64,000 bases of DNA. Origin: Methylophilus rhizosphaerae. Lineage in GTDB: Bacteria; Pseudomonadota; Gammaproteobacteria; Burkholderiales; Methylophilaceae. The notes beneath the pieces were generated by a model. That model was given only the letters and a program-made list of their open reading frames with translations. It was not told the DNA's origin and searched no databases. The position numbers and the translations under genes are program-made. Positions 35,901 to 45,471 of the stretch are shown here, piece after piece (the stretch's first letter is position 1; every line of letters starts with the position of its first letter). Location of the stretch: assembly GCF_900100975.1 (NCBI RefSeq), contig NZ_FNFX01000003.1, positions 434,001 to 498,000 of the forward strand. Direction: 5' to 3'.

Positions 35901-36804
35901 TCGCCCGATGCCGAAGAAAATGCAGTCCAAGACTTCACGCGCCATGCTGGGTGTGGAAGACGACACCATGATCCCGGTCATTCGTAATCCGCAAAAAGTG
36001 ACCGAAGATTCCGAAGCCGTGTTCTACTTCCCGGGCTGTGGCTCCGAGCGCTTGTTCTCCAACGTCGGCCTGGCGACACAAGCCATGCTGTACGAAGTGG
36101 GCGCGATCACCGTATTGCCACCAGGCTACCTGTGCTGCGGTTACCCGCAAACGGCCTCTGGCAATCACGACAAAGGCCAGGAAATCACCGCCGATAACCG
36201 CGTACTGTTCCACCGCGTGGCCAATACGCTGAATTACCTGGATATCAAGACGGTGATCGTCTCTTGCGGTACGTGTATGGATCAGTTGCAGAAATACGAG
36301 TTCGAGAAAATTTTCCCGGGCTGCCGCCTGCTCGATATCCATGAATACCTGATGGAAAAAGACATGCGCCTGCAAGGCGTGACTGGTACGCGCTATATGT
36401 ACCATGACCCATGCCATACGCCGATGAAGACCTACAAGCCACTGGAAGTCACCAATAAACTGATGGGTACCGAGGTGGCGTTGAATGACCGTTGCTGCGG
36501 TGAGTCTGGTACCTTCGCGGCGGCACGTCCTGACATTGCCACCCAGGTGAAATTCCGCAAGCAGGAAGAGCTGGAAAAAGGCATGGCCAAGATGGGCCTG
36601 ACTGTGGGTGCGCCCGAGCAGCCAGTCAAGATCTTGACTTCTTGCCCAAGCTGCTTGCAAGGCCTGTCACGTTACGGTGATGATACGGGTATTGAAGCCG
36701 ACTACATTGTGGTGGAAATGGCCAAGCATGTGCTGGGCGAAAACTGGATGGAAAACTATATCCAGAAAGCCAATAATGGCGGCATTGAAAAAGTGCTGCT
36801 GTAA
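32935..36804 (+). CDS. DUF3683 FAD-linked oxidase with Fe-S and cysteine-rich domains (GlcD-GlcF type fusion)
   Basis: 1289 residues, one polypeptide combining what glycolate or lactate oxidases split over several subunits. In order: DUF3683 domain (1-160), PCMH/FAD-binding domain (about 170-370; [12 protein letters not shown] near 205), FAD-oxidase C-terminal domain (to about 790), two 4Fe-4S sets ([11 protein letters not shown] near 821; [12 protein letters not shown] near 883), and two CCG domains (F-P-G-C-G near 1032, C-C-G-Y-P near 1067, H-D-P-C-H near 1160, R-C-C-G-E near 1185). It oxidises a 2-hydroxyacid such as D-lactate or glycolate and feeds electrons to quinone. The substrate is not fixed. 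ATG 32935 is preferred to TTG 32914. Confidence 0.9.
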   Translation: MNAPVPAELLKSDSTPLTRLREIPYNYTSFSDREIVIRFLGEEIWEILNTLRAERKTGRSARMLFEVLGDLWVVSRNPYLQDDLLENPKRRKALIDALYHRIAAINERSGGNDKVLKLVAAATKAVEKFADDFKQTAELRKKALAKLTKFTRKDNVQFDGLARVSHVTDATDWRVEYPFVVINPDTEAEISYLVRACIELGLTIIPRGGGTGYTGGAVPLTPLSAVINTEKLDKHTGVQMRTLPGVARQVATIECGAGVVTRRAMEAATDAGLEFACDPTSADACCIGGNVAMNAGGKKAVLWGTALDNLASWRMVTPDATWLEVERLDHNLGKIHDIDVARFKVSRYDIDHKNLLAEPEILEIPGPSFRKVGLGKDVTDKFLSGLPGVQKEGCDGLITSATFILHRMPKHVRTIALEFFGNVSHAVPAIVEIKDYLDSTAKQDPAVIMAGLEHMDERYVKAVGYATKAARQQRPKMVLLCDIASDDENAVGEVASAVVRMCNARNGEGFIAVSAEARKKFWLDRSRTAAIARHTNAFKINEDVVIPLPRLGEYSDGIERINIELSIQNKLRLVDELETFVQGDLPLQPDEDGNADPESAKSKRNIALQLLHDVRARWRLLLNTLDEPVAVLGEMGKPFAQYENVFRAVQSYDLRVSWKRELKRPMADIFAGREYQKILEKLDEIQKTVLKSRVFIALHMHAGDGNVHTNIPVNSDDYGMMQDAHAAVARVMDLARGLDGVISGEHGIGITKMEFLDQATIDTFTRYKNKVDPEGRFNKGKLLMGSGLENAYTPSFGLLEQESIIMEQSAIGEIADDISDCLRCGKCKPVCSTHVPRANLLYSPRNKILGTSLLIEAFLYEEQTRRGISLKHFDEFNDVADHCTICHRCEKPCPVNIDFGDVSVKMRNFLREQGKKKFNPGTAAGMLYLNAKDPATIKLLRGTMIGMGYKAINVANSLAKKFGLLKDKKAPPATVGKAEIKAQVIHFINRPMPKKMQSKTSRAMLGVEDDTMIPVIRNPQKVTEDSEAVFYFPGCGSERLFSNVGLATQAMLYEVGAITVLPPGYLCCGYPQTASGNHDKGQEITADNRVLFHRVANTLNYLDIKTVIVSCGTCMDQLQKYEFEKIFPGCRLLDIHEYLMEKDMRLQGVTGTRYMYHDPCHTPMKTYKPLEVTNKLMGTEVALNDRCCGESGTFAAARPDIATQVKFRKQEELEKGMAKMGLTVGAPEQPVKILTSCPSCLQGLSRYGDDTGIEADYIVVEMAKHVLGENWMENYIQKANNGGIEKVLL

Positions 36805-36808
36805 AAGA

Positions 36809-36833
36809 AAACCCCGCGCAAGCGGGGTTTATG
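36809..36833 (+). terminator. Intrinsic terminator of the oxidoreductase gene
   Basis: Stem AAACCCCGC (36809-36817) with GCGGGGTTT (36822-36830), loop GCAA. Only three T follow the stem arm itself, but stem and position (5 bases after the stop) are typical. Confidence 0.75.
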
Positions 36834-36851
36834 CTAAATGGCCTGGTGTGA

Positions 36852-36977
36852 TTATTGCTGCCGCGCCTTGATGTAGACGTAAATACCGGCCCAGGTCATG
36901 ACCACAAAGATAATGGCAATCACGATAAAACTCATCAAACCATAGTCAGTCGATAATAAATCAATCAAAATTTTCAT
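36852..36977 (-). CDS. DUF3149-like 41-residue membrane protein
   Basis: Small protein M-K-I-L-I-D-L-L with one hydrophobic helix (about 13-36) and a basic tail (K-A-R-Q-Q). It resembles the DUF3149 family of short single-helix proteins of unknown function. GGGAG ribosome site 6-10 bases before the ATG at 36977. It is convergent with the oxidoreductase and divergent from pyrD. Confidence 0.7.
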   Translation of the reverse strand: MKILIDLLSTDYGLMSFIVIAIIFVVMTWAGIYVYIKARQQ

Positions 36978-37142
36978 AACGTCTCCCTGTAAGCAAATGA
37001 TGTGGCAAGCACTGATCCTGGAGATGATTTTGAGCCCTATTCAAAACAGGGTTTTTGATGTAACGCAAAAGTGGTGCAGGCAATTAACGGTGAAATGCGT
37101 TTTGTTGCCGTGTCACATACAAGATTTTCAGGAAAATAAGCA

Positions 37143-38159
37143 ATGAATGTATACCCGCTACTCAAGCCACTGCTGTTCCAACTGGATGCCGAGCAGGCAC
37201 ATGACCTGACTTTGCAGTCGCTCAAACGCACGGAAAAATTGGGCCTGCTGAAACTGGCTGGCACGCGGTTGCCCGATCAACCAAGGCAAGTGATGGGATT
37301 AACTTTTCCTAACCCGGTCGGCCTGGCTGCAGGGTTAGATAAGAATGCGGCTGTGATTGATGGCATGGCTGCATTGGGATTCGGCTTCATTGAAGTCGGC
37401 ACGGTCACGCCGCGCGCGCAACCTGGAAACCCCAGGCCACGCTTGTTCCGTTTGCCAGCTGCCCAAGCCATTATCAACCGCTTTGGTTTTAACAACTTGG
37501 GTGTGGATCAACTGATCCAGAACGTCAAATCAGCAAAGTTTAAAGGTGTCCTGGGTATCAATATTGGTAAAAATTTTGATACCCCTAACGAAAGGGCTGC
37601 AGAAGATTACCTGATTTGCATGCGCAAGGTATATAGCCATGCCAGTTATATCACAGTGAATATCTCTTCGCCCAACACCAAGAACCTGCGTGCCTTGCAG
37701 GAAAAAGATGCGCTGGGGCAATTGCTGGCGACGCTCAAATCCGAGCAGAAAATCCTGTCACAAGTACATGGCAAATATGTGCCCGTGGTACTGAAAATTG
37801 CCCCTGACCTGACCGCTGACCAAGTTGGGGCAATTGCCGGCCTGCTTATGCAGCACCGCATGGATGGTGTCATTGCGACCAATACCACCCTGGCACGTGA
37901 TGCTGTGGCTGGCTTGCAATATGCAGAAGAAGCTGGCGGCCTGTCAGGTGCACCGGTCAAAGCCGGTTCCACACGCGTGATTCGAGCCCTGGCCGCGTCA
38001 CTGCAAGGCAGTTTGCCCATCATCGGCGTGGGCGGCATTTTGTCTGGCGATGATGCCAGGGAGAAAATAGCTGCGGGCGCCAGCTTGGTGCAGTTATATA
38101 GTGGCCTGATTTATAAGGGCCCGCAACTCATTAAAGACTGCCGCAAAGCCTTGCTGTAA
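37143..38159 (+). CDS. pyrD: Dihydroorotate dehydrogenase (quinone)
   Basis: 338 residues, class 2 membrane-associated enzyme of pyrimidine synthesis that passes electrons to quinone. Hallmarks: [13 protein letters not shown] near residue 55-67, [28 protein letters not shown] with the catalytic Ser near 177, and G-V-G-G-I-L-S-G. Length agrees with E. coli PyrD (336). Its stop overlaps the start of the GST gene (TAATG), so the two are translated together. Confidence 0.96.
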   Translation: MNVYPLLKPLLFQLDAEQAHDLTLQSLKRTEKLGLLKLAGTRLPDQPRQVMGLTFPNPVGLAAGLDKNAAVIDGMAALGFGFIEVGTVTPRAQPGNPRPRLFRLPAAQAIINRFGFNNLGVDQLIQNVKSAKFKGVLGINIGKNFDTPNERAAEDYLICMRKVYSHASYITVNISSPNTKNLRALQEKDALGQLLATLKSEQKILSQVHGKYVPVVLKIAPDLTADQVGAIAGLLMQHRMDGVIATNTTLARDAVAGLQYAEEAGGLSGAPVKAGSTRVIRALAASLQGSLPIIGVGGILSGDDAREKIAAGASLVQLYSGLIYKGPQLIKDCRKALL

Positions 38160-38773
38160 TGGCTGCTTTGCCTATCCTTTACTCCTATCGCCGTTGCCCG
38201 TACGCCATACGTGCACGGATGGCGTTATGGGCAGCTAATATCCAGCCTGAAGTGCGCGAAGTTTCTTTGCGCGACAAGCCTGCGCATTTGTTGCAGCTAT
38301 CACCTAAAGGAACCGTGCCAGTATTGCAGTTGCCGGATGGTACTGTGCTTGAGCAAAGTCTGGATATTATATGGTGGGCGTTGGCGCAGCGTGATCCGCA
38401 GGGTTGGTTAAATAAAGACCATGATGCGGTGAATTGCTTGATTGCGATCAATGACGGCGATTTCAAAAAAGCGCTCGATCGTTACAAATATCCCGAGCGT
38501 TACCCTGAACAATTGCAGGTATTTTACAGGCAGCAAGGTGAGCAGTTTTTGCGGATATTAGAGGCTGCATTGGAGCAACAGCGCTTTTTGTTAGGGGACT
38601 CTGCCAGTGTGGCAGATGTAGCAATTTTTCCATTTATCCGCCAGTTTGCGGCGGTGGATGCTGAGTGGTTTGCTTTAAGTCCATATCCGAAACTGCGGGC
38701 CTGGTTAGAAGTATGGTTGGAAAGCCCATTGTTTGGGGAGATTATGCAGAAATTTCCTACTTATATTGAGTAG
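38159..38773 (+). CDS. Glutathione S-transferase family protein
   Basis: 204 residues: thioredoxin-like N-terminal domain with Y-R-R-C-P-Y-A-I-R-A-R-M-A (a Cys at the catalytic position, near residue 13) and E-Q-S for glutathione binding near 64-66, then an all-helical C-terminal domain. The Cys-type active site points to glutathione reductase-like or thiol transfer chemistry rather than classic conjugation. It starts within the pyrD stop. Confidence 0.87.
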   Translation: MAALPILYSYRRCPYAIRARMALWAANIQPEVREVSLRDKPAHLLQLSPKGTVPVLQLPDGTVLEQSLDIIWWALAQRDPQGWLNKDHDAVNCLIAINDGDFKKALDRYKYPERYPEQLQVFYRQQGEQFLRILEAALEQQRFLLGDSASVADVAIFPFIRQFAAVDAEWFALSPYPKLRAWLEVWLESPLFGEIMQKFPTYIE

Positions 38774-39187
38774 GGCGAGCTGCATTAACTGACGTCATTC
38801 TGGCGCGGGCCAGAAAACGAAGCGTAGCGTCGTTTCGAGGGGTAGCCATCCAGGCAGGGTGCAATTTGCACAACTGATTGCAATGAAATACCAGGTTTCT
38901 TTTTAATCCGTTTATCGGTGTGTATGGTGTGTATCTGTGTTCATCGGTGGTCAATTGCATTTGTTTTTGAGTTTGATAGGTTTCATTTCACCTGTAGGCG
39001 AGTTACTTTTCAAACTTTTACGCTGGTAGTTTGGCGAGATAAATCCCATTCCATCATGTTGAGCAACGCAAGGGAGCCGAAGGCCGTGATGGCTGGGTGT
39101 CGTCCTCTTTGGTTACTTTCTGGGGGACAAGCACCAGAAAGTGCCTCGCCGAGAGGCGAAAAGGGTGAGTTTCTGTTTTAGCGTTTG
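38774..39187. repeat. Gene-free 414-base stretch with repeat-like hairpins
   Basis: No convincing gene. It contains inverted repeat ACTTTCTGG (39115-39123) with CCAGAAAGT (39134-39142) and GCCTC (39143-39147) with GAGGC (39153-39157). The text (TTGGTTACTTTCTGGGGGAC... then GAGAGGCGAAAAGGG) resembles the short interspersed elements common in betaproteobacteria. Near 38913-38951 is the phrase GGTGTGTATCTGTG, another frequent intergenic motif. Confidence 0.45.
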
Positions 39188-40141
39188 CTAGTCACTTTTC
39201 TGTGCAGACTGCTCAAACTTCTCATAAGCATTAATAATCTTCTGCACCAACGGATGCCGCACCACGTCTTGCGACATAAACTGGGTAAAGGCAATCCCTT
39301 TCACTTCCTTAAGAATTTTCTGTGCTTCTACCAAGCCGCTCTTCTGGTGACGCTGCAAGTCAATCTGCGTCACGTCACCCGTAATCACCGCTTTAGTGCC
39401 AAAACCGATGCGGGTTAAAAACATCTTCATCTGCTCTGGCGTGGTGTTCTGTGCTTCATCCAGAATAATAAAACTCTGGTTCAAGGTACGGCCACGCATA
39501 TAGGCGAGCGGGGCGACTTCAATCGCGCCGCGTTCAAACATTTTGTTGACGGTGTCATAACCCGCCAGGTCGTACAGTGCGTCATACAGCGGGCGTAAGT
39601 AGGGGTCGACTTTCTGGTTCAAGTCACCAGGCAGAAAGCCTAATCTTTCACCAGCTTCGACAGCCGGGCGTACTAACACGATTCTTTTAACACGATCGCG
39701 TGTCATGGCATCGACGGCGCTGGCGACAGCCAGGTAAGTTTTACCGGTACCGGCCGGGCCGATGCCAAAGGTGATGTCATGGTCCTGGATTTGTTGCAGA
39801 TAACTGACCTGGCGTGGTGTGCGGCCATGCAGGTCGCCACGGCGGGTCATGAGTACCGGCATGGCACTACTGGCGACTTCTTCCGGTTTGAGTTTATCGA
39901 TCTCCACCAGGCCTAGTTGTATGTCTTCCAGCTCAATCGGCTTTTTAGATCGTGCATAAAAATTTTCCAGCATTTGCGCGCCCAGCCGCATATTGGTTTG
40001 GCTGCCGCTCAGGTAGAACGTACTACCGCGGCGGTTGATATCGATGTCCAGGCCGTTAGCTAGTTGGCGGATATTTTCATCTAGCGGGCCACACAAGTTG
40101 GCCAGCATCAGGTTGTCTTCGGGGCTGAGGGTAATTTCCAT
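39188..40141 (-). CDS. ybeZ: PhoH-family ATPase (YbeZ)
   Basis: 317 residues with a Walker A motif G-P-A-G-T-G-K-T near residue 120, and the PhoH domain phrase D-E-A-Q-N-T-T-P-E-Q-M-K (Walker B plus). YbeZ is a cytoplasmic ATPase linked to RNA metabolism and works with the YbeY nuclease. It follows miaB by 2 bases, the classical miaB-ybeZ order, but here ybeY is 12 kb away. Confidence 0.94.
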   Translation of the reverse strand: MEITLSPEDNLMLANLCGPLDENIRQLANGLDIDINRRGSTFYLSGSQTNMRLGAQMLENFYARSKKPIELEDIQLGLVEIDKLKPEEVASSAMPVLMTRRGDLHGRTPRQVSYLQQIQDHDITFGIGPAGTGKTYLAVASAVDAMTRDRVKRIVLVRPAVEAGERLGFLPGDLNQKVDPYLRPLYDALYDLAGYDTVNKMFERGAIEVAPLAYMRGRTLNQSFIILDEAQNTTPEQMKMFLTRIGFGTKAVITGDVTQIDLQRHQKSGLVEAQKILKEVKGIAFTQFMSQDVVRHPLVQKIINAYEKFEQSAQKSD

Positions 40142-40143
40142 GC

Positions 40144-41481
40144 TTAATTCACTATTTCGCCAATCAGGCGTTTCGGATTATAGACGTCGGTGATTCTGAC
40201 TTGGACCATTTGGTGGATAAAGCGTGCATCGGCAGCGATATCCACTACGCGGCCATTGTCGGTTTTGCCTGCCAGCAAATTAGGGTCTTTCCAGGACGGG
40301 CCATCAATCAATACGCGTTGTACCGACCCCAACATGGCGCGGCTGATGGCATCGCCGTTGGCTTCGTTTTCTGTTTGCAACTGCTTGAGCCATCCGGCTT
40401 TATCGGTTTGAGACGTTTCGTCCGGTAAATAACTGGCAGGCGTACCCGGGCGCGGGCTGTATAAAAAGCTGAAACTGTAATCAAAGCCGACATCGCGCAT
40501 GAGTTTTAGTGTCGCCTGGAAGTCTTTTTCGGTTTCGCCGGGGAAGCCGACGATAATGTCGCTGGTAATGGTCAGCTGCGGGTTGGCGGCTTTGAGTTTG
40601 CGGATCAGGCCTTTGTATTGCAGCGCCGTGTAGTTGCGTTTCATCGCCATCAAAATGCGGTCACTGCCCGCTTGCACGGGCAGGTGCAATTGATTCGCCA
40701 GTTTGGGCACATTGGCGTGGCAGGCAATCAGGCGTTCATTCATTTCGTTGGGATGGCTGGTGGTGTAGCGGATGCGCTCGATTTGCGGAATCTCGGCCAC
40801 GGTTTCAATCAGCAGGGCCAGGTCGGCTTCAATGCCTTCATATTGCACACGATAGGCATTGACGTTCTGTCCCAGCAGCGTGATTTCCTTCACGCCTTGC
40901 TCTGCCAGTTGAATGGCTTCGGTCAAGATATCTTCAAACGGGCGCGAAAACTCTTCGCCGCGTGTGTAAGGCACCACGCAGAAGCTGCAATATTTGCTGC
41001 AGCCTTCCATAATGCTTAAGAAGGCAGTCGCCCCTTCAATGCGCGGAGGTGGCAAATGATCAAACTTTTCAATCTCGGGGAAGGTGATATCGACCTGTGG
41101 TTTGTTTTCGGCCTGCTTGGCTTTGATCAGGTCTGGCAGGCGGTGCAAAGTTTGCGGGCCGAATACCACGTCCACATAAGGTGCCCGTTTGATAATGGCG
41201 TCGCCTTCCTGGCTGGCGACACAACCGCCTACGCCAATCACCAGGTTGGGATTTTTTTCCTTGAGCGGGATCATGCGGCCCAGGTGGCTGAATACTTTTT
41301 CTTCGGCTTTTTCGCGTACGGAGCAAGTGTTGAGCAGGATGACATCAGCCTCTTCCATATTATCGGTCTGGGTCATGCCATCGTGTTCGCGCATCAAATC
41401 GACCATGCGTGAAGCATCGTATTCGTTCATCTGGCAACCAAACGACTTGATGAATATTTTTTTACCGCTGTCCTGCTTCAT
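40144..41481 (-). CDS. miaB: tRNA-2-methylthio-N6-dimethylallyladenosine synthase
   Basis: 445 residues. Radical SAM methylthiotransferase that adds the methylthio group at tRNA position 37. N-terminal domain with three Cys for the auxiliary cluster (S-F-G-C-Q-M-N near residue 14), radical SAM triad C-S-K-Y-C-S-F-C near 160, and C-terminal TRAM domain. Length and motifs are standard. First gene of the miaB-ybeZ pair. Confidence 0.96.
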   Translation of the reverse strand: MKQDSGKKIFIKSFGCQMNEYDASRMVDLMREHDGMTQTDNMEEADVILLNTCSVREKAEEKVFSHLGRMIPLKEKNPNLVIGVGGCVASQEGDAIIKRAPYVDVVFGPQTLHRLPDLIKAKQAENKPQVDITFPEIEKFDHLPPPRIEGATAFLSIMEGCSKYCSFCVVPYTRGEEFSRPFEDILTEAIQLAEQGVKEITLLGQNVNAYRVQYEGIEADLALLIETVAEIPQIERIRYTTSHPNEMNERLIACHANVPKLANQLHLPVQAGSDRILMAMKRNYTALQYKGLIRKLKAANPQLTITSDIIVGFPGETEKDFQATLKLMRDVGFDYSFSFLYSPRPGTPASYLPDETSQTDKAGWLKQLQTENEANGDAISRAMLGSVQRVLIDGPSWKDPNLLAGKTDNGRVVDIAADARFIHQMVQVRITDVYNPKRLIGEIVN

Positions 41482-41591
41482 GAAACGCTAATTTTCTTAC
41501 AAAAACAGTATTTTAGCGTATTTGCAGGTTAACACCCAGCGCATACGGGGACTGCGGTAAAATAGCATTCTTTGAACTGAACACCGACTGC

Positions 41592-42980
41592 ATGCAAGCC
41601 TTACCGATTTTTTTCAATATTGCGCAACGCCCGTGTATCGTGATTGGCGGTGGGGATGTTGCTACGCGCAAAGTGGGGATGTTGCGTAAAGCGCAAGGGG
41701 AGGTGACAGTGATTTCACCCGCGTTAGGTGGTGAGTTACAAACCATGCTGGCCGCTGGTGAGATTCAATATTTGGCAGCCAGTTTTTCTCCCGAGCAACT
41801 GACGGGGGCTTGCCTGGTGATTGCCGCGACTGATGACACAGCGGTGAATGAAGCAGTATCTGTTGCTGCCAGGCGCTTGAATATCCCGGTGAATGTAGTG
41901 GATGCACCTGCTTTGTGTACATTTACCATGGGCTCGATTATTGACCGTAGCCCGGTGGTGATTGCGGTATCCAGCGAAGGTAACGCACCAGTGCTGGCGC
42001 GGCATATCCGCAGCAAAATTGAAACCATGCTGCCTGCCGCGTATGGCCGGATCGCGGCGATTGCCGGTGAGTTCCGTGACCAGGTAAAAACCAGGTTCTC
42101 TACCACCCAGTTACGCCGCCGCTTCTGGGAAGAGGTATTAAATGGCCCCTTGGTCGAGCGCGTATTGTCTGGCCAGGAACAGGCGGCGCGGGATTTGCTG
42201 GATGAGTTGCTGGCAAAAAGCGAGGATGCACCCTCACGGGGTGAGGTGTATCTGGTGGGCGGCGGTCCGGGCGATCCTGATTTGCTGACATTCCGCGCGT
42301 TACGCCTGATGCAGCAATGCGATGTGTGCGTGTATGACAAATTGGTCAGCAAAGAGGTGATGGAACTGGTGCGTCGTGATGCCGAACTGATCTATGTCGG
42401 AAAATCACGCGACCAGCATACGTTGCCGCAAGAGGAAATCAACGCTTTGCTGGCACGGCTGGCGCTTGAGGGAAAACGTGTGTTGCGGCTGAAAGGTGGT
42501 GATCCCTTTATTTTTGGCCGCGGTGGCGAGGAAATTGAAACGCTGATGCAGCATGGCGTTCCGTTCCAGGTGGTGCCTGGCATTACCGCTGCCAACGGTG
42601 TGTCCAGTTACGCCGGGATTCCACTGACGCACCGGGATTATGCGCAGGCCTGCCTGTTTATTACCGGCCACTTGAAAGATGGCACCATAGACCTGGATTG
42701 GCAGGCCATGGCGCGCCCCAGGCAAACGGTGGTGATTTATATGGGGCTGGTCGGGCTGGCGCAGATTTGTGCACAACTGGTTGCGCATGGCGTATCGCCA
42801 GATATGCCTGCGGCTGTGATTCAGCAAGGCACGACGCACAAGCAGCGTGTGGTTGAATCTACGCTGGAAAATCTGGCGAGGGATGTTGCGGCCGCAGGAT
42901 TAAAACCGCCCAGCCTGACGATTGTTGGTGAAGTGGTGAAACTGCGCCCCCGCCTGCACTGGTTTACGCCAGGCGCATAA
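41592..42980 (+). CDS. cysG: Siroheme synthase (multifunctional)
   Basis: 462 residues. N-terminal half: NAD-binding G-G-G-D-V-A-T-R-K (precorrin-2 dehydrogenase / ferrochelatase, residues 1-210). C-terminal half: SAM uroporphyrinogen III methyltransferase, starting at V-Y-L-V-G-G-G-P-G-D-P-D near 219. The two domains together make siroheme from uroporphyrinogen III for sulfite and nitrite reductases. Stands as a single gene convergent with the EnvZ-type kinase, 5 bases between the stops. Confidence 0.95.
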   Translation: MQALPIFFNIAQRPCIVIGGGDVATRKVGMLRKAQGEVTVISPALGGELQTMLAAGEIQYLAASFSPEQLTGACLVIAATDDTAVNEAVSVAARRLNIPVNVVDAPALCTFTMGSIIDRSPVVIAVSSEGNAPVLARHIRSKIETMLPAAYGRIAAIAGEFRDQVKTRFSTTQLRRRFWEEVLNGPLVERVLSGQEQAARDLLDELLAKSEDAPSRGEVYLVGGGPGDPDLLTFRALRLMQQCDVCVYDKLVSKEVMELVRRDAELIYVGKSRDQHTLPQEEINALLARLALEGKRVLRLKGGDPFIFGRGGEEIETLMQHGVPFQVVPGITAANGVSSYAGIPLTHRDYAQACLFITGHLKDGTIDLDWQAMARPRQTVVIYMGLVGLAQICAQLVAHGVSPDMPAAVIQQGTTHKQRVVESTLENLARDVAAAGLKPPSLTIVGEVVKLRPRLHWFTPGA

Positions 42981-42985
42981 AAGTA

Positions 42986-44299
42986 TCAGGTGTTCGGCAG
43001 GATAGGCAGTGACAGCCTGGCTTCCAGGCCGCCTTCGGGGCGGTTCAACAGCGAAAGTTCACCGCCGTGCAGTTTGGCGATGCGGTTGCAAATCGCCAGT
43101 CCCAGGCCGCTACCGCCTTCATATTTATTGCGGGCACTGTCCATGCGTTCAAACGGACGCAACAGTCGTTCGGCATGCTCTGCCGGGATGCCTGAACCAT
43201 TATCCAGTACACTGACCACAATTTTGTCCGCCATCACCTGGCTACGTACCTCTACTTTGCCTTTGCCATAGCTGTAGGCATTGCCGACCAGGTTATCCAG
43301 CAAGCGCTGCATGGCCAGCGGGCGAATAGGAATAAAGTATTTGGGACCCAGCGAGATTTTCAGTTCGCGACCTGCCCGCAGTTGGCGCTCAGCCAGCGCA
43401 CGTAACAAGTCGTTGATGTCCATCATGCGCGTAGGTTCCCCTTCTACCCCGCGCACAAAATCCAGGAACTGGTGAATGATATTGTCCATGTCGGAAATAT
43501 CTTCAATCATGCCGTGCTTCATGTAATCGGCGTCCGGCGGCAGCATTTCCACCGCCAGGCGTAACCTGGCCAGTGGCGTGCGGATATCATGCGAGACGCC
43601 GGCCAGCAGCAAGGTGCGCTCGGCATCCAGCCGCGCCAGGGATTCCGCCATTTCGTTAAAAGTATGTGTCACTTCGCGCAGCTCTTCCACGCTGTCTTCC
43701 GGTAATTTGGGGGCGGGTTCGCCATTGCGCAGACGCTGTGCCGCATGCACCAGCATGGTCAGCGGCCGGTTGATGCGGGCCGTCAGCAGGTAGGCCCCGA
43801 CCAGTGACAACAGGCCCACCACTGCCGCCCAGCCCAGCCAGTGCCAGGGGAAAGGGCGGTCAACCTGGATTTTGGGGATGACCACCCAGAAATCATCCTG
43901 GCCGACGTTGAAACTGATCCATAAGCCGGGAATGTCATAATGGTTGACGGTGATAATGGTTTCCTCACCCAGTTTCTCGCGAATTTTTTGCGCCATCAGG
44001 TTGATAAACGGATCGGCGGGCAGGGGTTCGATATCTTCCAGGAAATCTGCCGCATAAACGCGCACGCCTTCACGTCCTGAGAGTTCAGAAAGCAAGGCTA
44101 GGCGGCGATTCTCATGTGATGCAATCAGGGAGGCGCGTGTGTAATTCACAATCGTCACCGCTTGCAGGGCGGCAGCGGTCGCGCGTGGTTCACGATCAAA
44201 ATAATCGAAAATCTTGAGTGAAGCATAGATACTGACTGCCAAGAGGATGGCAATCAATAGCATGATACGGGACAGTAGTCTGCGGGGCAGTATGCGCAC
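42986..44299 (-). CDS. envZ: EnvZ-like sensor histidine kinase
   Basis: 437 residues: two membrane helices (about 12-32 and 158-178) around a periplasmic loop, HAMP, then the H-box (L-A-G-V-S-H-D-I-R-T-P-L near 236-246) and ATP-binding lobes (V-L-D-N-G-S-G-I-P; G-G-S-G-L-G-L-A). The H-box and overall layout are of the EnvZ type, an osmosensor-like kinase. It lies 28 bases after the OmpR gene stop on the same strand. The signal is not known to be osmolarity in this organism. Confidence 0.92.
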   Translation of the reverse strand: MRILPRRLLSRIMLLIAILLAVSIYASLKIFDYFDREPRATAAALQAVTIVNYTRASLIASHENRRLALLSELSGREGVRVYAADFLEDIEPLPADPFINLMAQKIREKLGEETIITVNHYDIPGLWISFNVGQDDFWVVIPKIQVDRPFPWHWLGWAAVVGLLSLVGAYLLTARINRPLTMLVHAAQRLRNGEPAPKLPEDSVEELREVTHTFNEMAESLARLDAERTLLLAGVSHDIRTPLARLRLAVEMLPPDADYMKHGMIEDISDMDNIIHQFLDFVRGVEGEPTRMMDINDLLRALAERQLRAGRELKISLGPKYFIPIRPLAMQRLLDNLVGNAYSYGKGKVEVRSQVMADKIVVSVLDNGSGIPAEHAERLLRPFERMDSARNKYEGGSGLGLAICNRIAKLHGGELSLLNRPEGGLEARLSLPILPNT

Positions 44300-44327
44300 G
44301 AAAGGTTAAGGCAGTCACCGCCGCAGT

Positions 44328-45053
44328 TTATTGCGGAGACTCGCCATCGGGAATAAACACATACCCAAAGCCCCACATGGTTTGCAGGTAGCGTGGGTGA
44401 GCCGGGTCCGGTTCAATAATCCGGCGCAGACGGGAGACCTGTACATCAATACTGCGATCAAATACGTCCAGTTCGCGTCCTCGCGCCAGTTGCATCAGCC
44501 GGTCACGTGACAGGGGCTGGCGCGGATGCTCGGTAAATACTTTCAGCAAGGTGAATTCGCCGCTGGTGATGGTGATTGGCGTGCCGTTTCTGGTCAGGCT
44601 ACGGGTATTGATATCAAACACAAATTCGCCAAACTGGAACGCCGGGTTTTTTTCCTCCACGATATGCTTGGGCGTGATTTCATGGCGGCGCAATACGGCG
44701 TTGATCCTGGCCAGCAGTTCGCGTGGGTTGAATGGTTTTGGCAGATAATCATCCGCTCCCATTTCCAGGCCGACGATACGGTCCACTTCATCACCACGCG
44801 CCGTCAGCATGATGATGGGCGTCATATGGTTGGCGCCACGCAAGCGGCGGCAAATCGCGAGGCCGTCTTCGCCGGGCAGCATCAGGTCGAGAATCAGCAA
44901 ATCAAATTCTTCGCTGGCCATGGCCTTGTCCATTTCCTTGCCGCCAGACACTGACTGGATATTGAATCCCTGTTCTGTCAGGTAGCGCTGTAAAAGCTCG
45001 CGCATACGCAAGTCGTCATCGACCATCAATATTTTTTTTAGTTGCTCTGCCAT
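44328..45053 (-). CDS. ompR: OmpR-family response regulator
   Basis: 241 residues, the exact OmpR length. Receiver domain with the phosphoacceptor Asp in L-L-I-L-D-L-M-L-P-G-E-D-G (residue 56) and K in P-K-P-F (106); C-terminal winged helix with R-L-R-R-I-I-E and W-G-F-G-Y-V-F near the end. Transcribed with the EnvZ-type kinase. A cluster of GTTACA sites lies in its upstream region. Confidence 0.95.
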   Translation of the reverse strand: MAEQLKKILMVDDDLRMRELLQRYLTEQGFNIQSVSGGKEMDKAMASEEFDLLILDLMLPGEDGLAICRRLRGANHMTPIIMLTARGDEVDRIVGLEMGADDYLPKPFNPRELLARINAVLRRHEITPKHIVEEKNPAFQFGEFVFDINTRSLTRNGTPITITSGEFTLLKVFTEHPRQPLSRDRLMQLARGRELDVFDRSIDVQVSRLRRIIEPDPAHPRYLQTMWGFGYVFIPDGESPQ

Positions 45054-45109
45054 TAAGAACCTTTACACACAGACACTGGCGTCCTTGTTACCCGTTAAGC
45101 CGAATAACG

Positions 45110-45249
45110 GTTACATGAGACTGGATGATAAAACGGCTGAAATGATTCATCGTGAGGCGAGATATTATACTCCAAGCCTTCCCTGGCATGAAGTGGGGCA
45201 GTTACAACTTGGTTACAAATAGCGGAAGCAGTGAAATATTGCAGTTACA
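45110..45249. promoter_or_regulatory. GTTACA repeat cluster upstream of ompR
   Basis: GTTACA at 45110, 45201, 45212 and 45244 (start positions). The middle two are 11 bases apart, one helical turn, the spacing of direct half-sites used by OmpR/PhoB-type regulators; the fourth is 32 bases further. Probable binding sites for OmpR itself or another winged-helix regulator. The remaining stretch 45054-45456 has no gene; CCAAG/CTTGG is a small palindrome near 45421. Confidence 0.5.
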
Positions 45250-45471
45250 ATCGTGAGGCATGATGTGTCACGTTCCGCAAACAGAATGGGCTGAAATACG
45301 CTATTTTGTGTTAAATCGGTTGATGGGGTGACCGCAGTTGCGTTATGTTATGCAGCTTGACCTTGCGGTCTGATGGCGTTGGTTAAATTAACGTGGTGTT
45401 GGTGATATTGGGCAATCTGTCCAAGTATGCTTGGCAATATAAAAACAAAGTAATCTGTGGGTTTTAGAGCG

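Noticed and set aside
36608-36621. Possible second copy of the tRNA-Arg end (GGTGCGCCCG) as an attachment site
   Set aside because: It lies inside the oxidoreductase coding sequence, is on the wrong side of the tRNA, and is short enough to arise by chance.
38918-39181. 87-codon frame in the 38.8-39.2 kb gap
   Set aside because: The translation includes repeat-derived text and inverted repeats lie beneath it; it looks like an interspersed element, not a gene.
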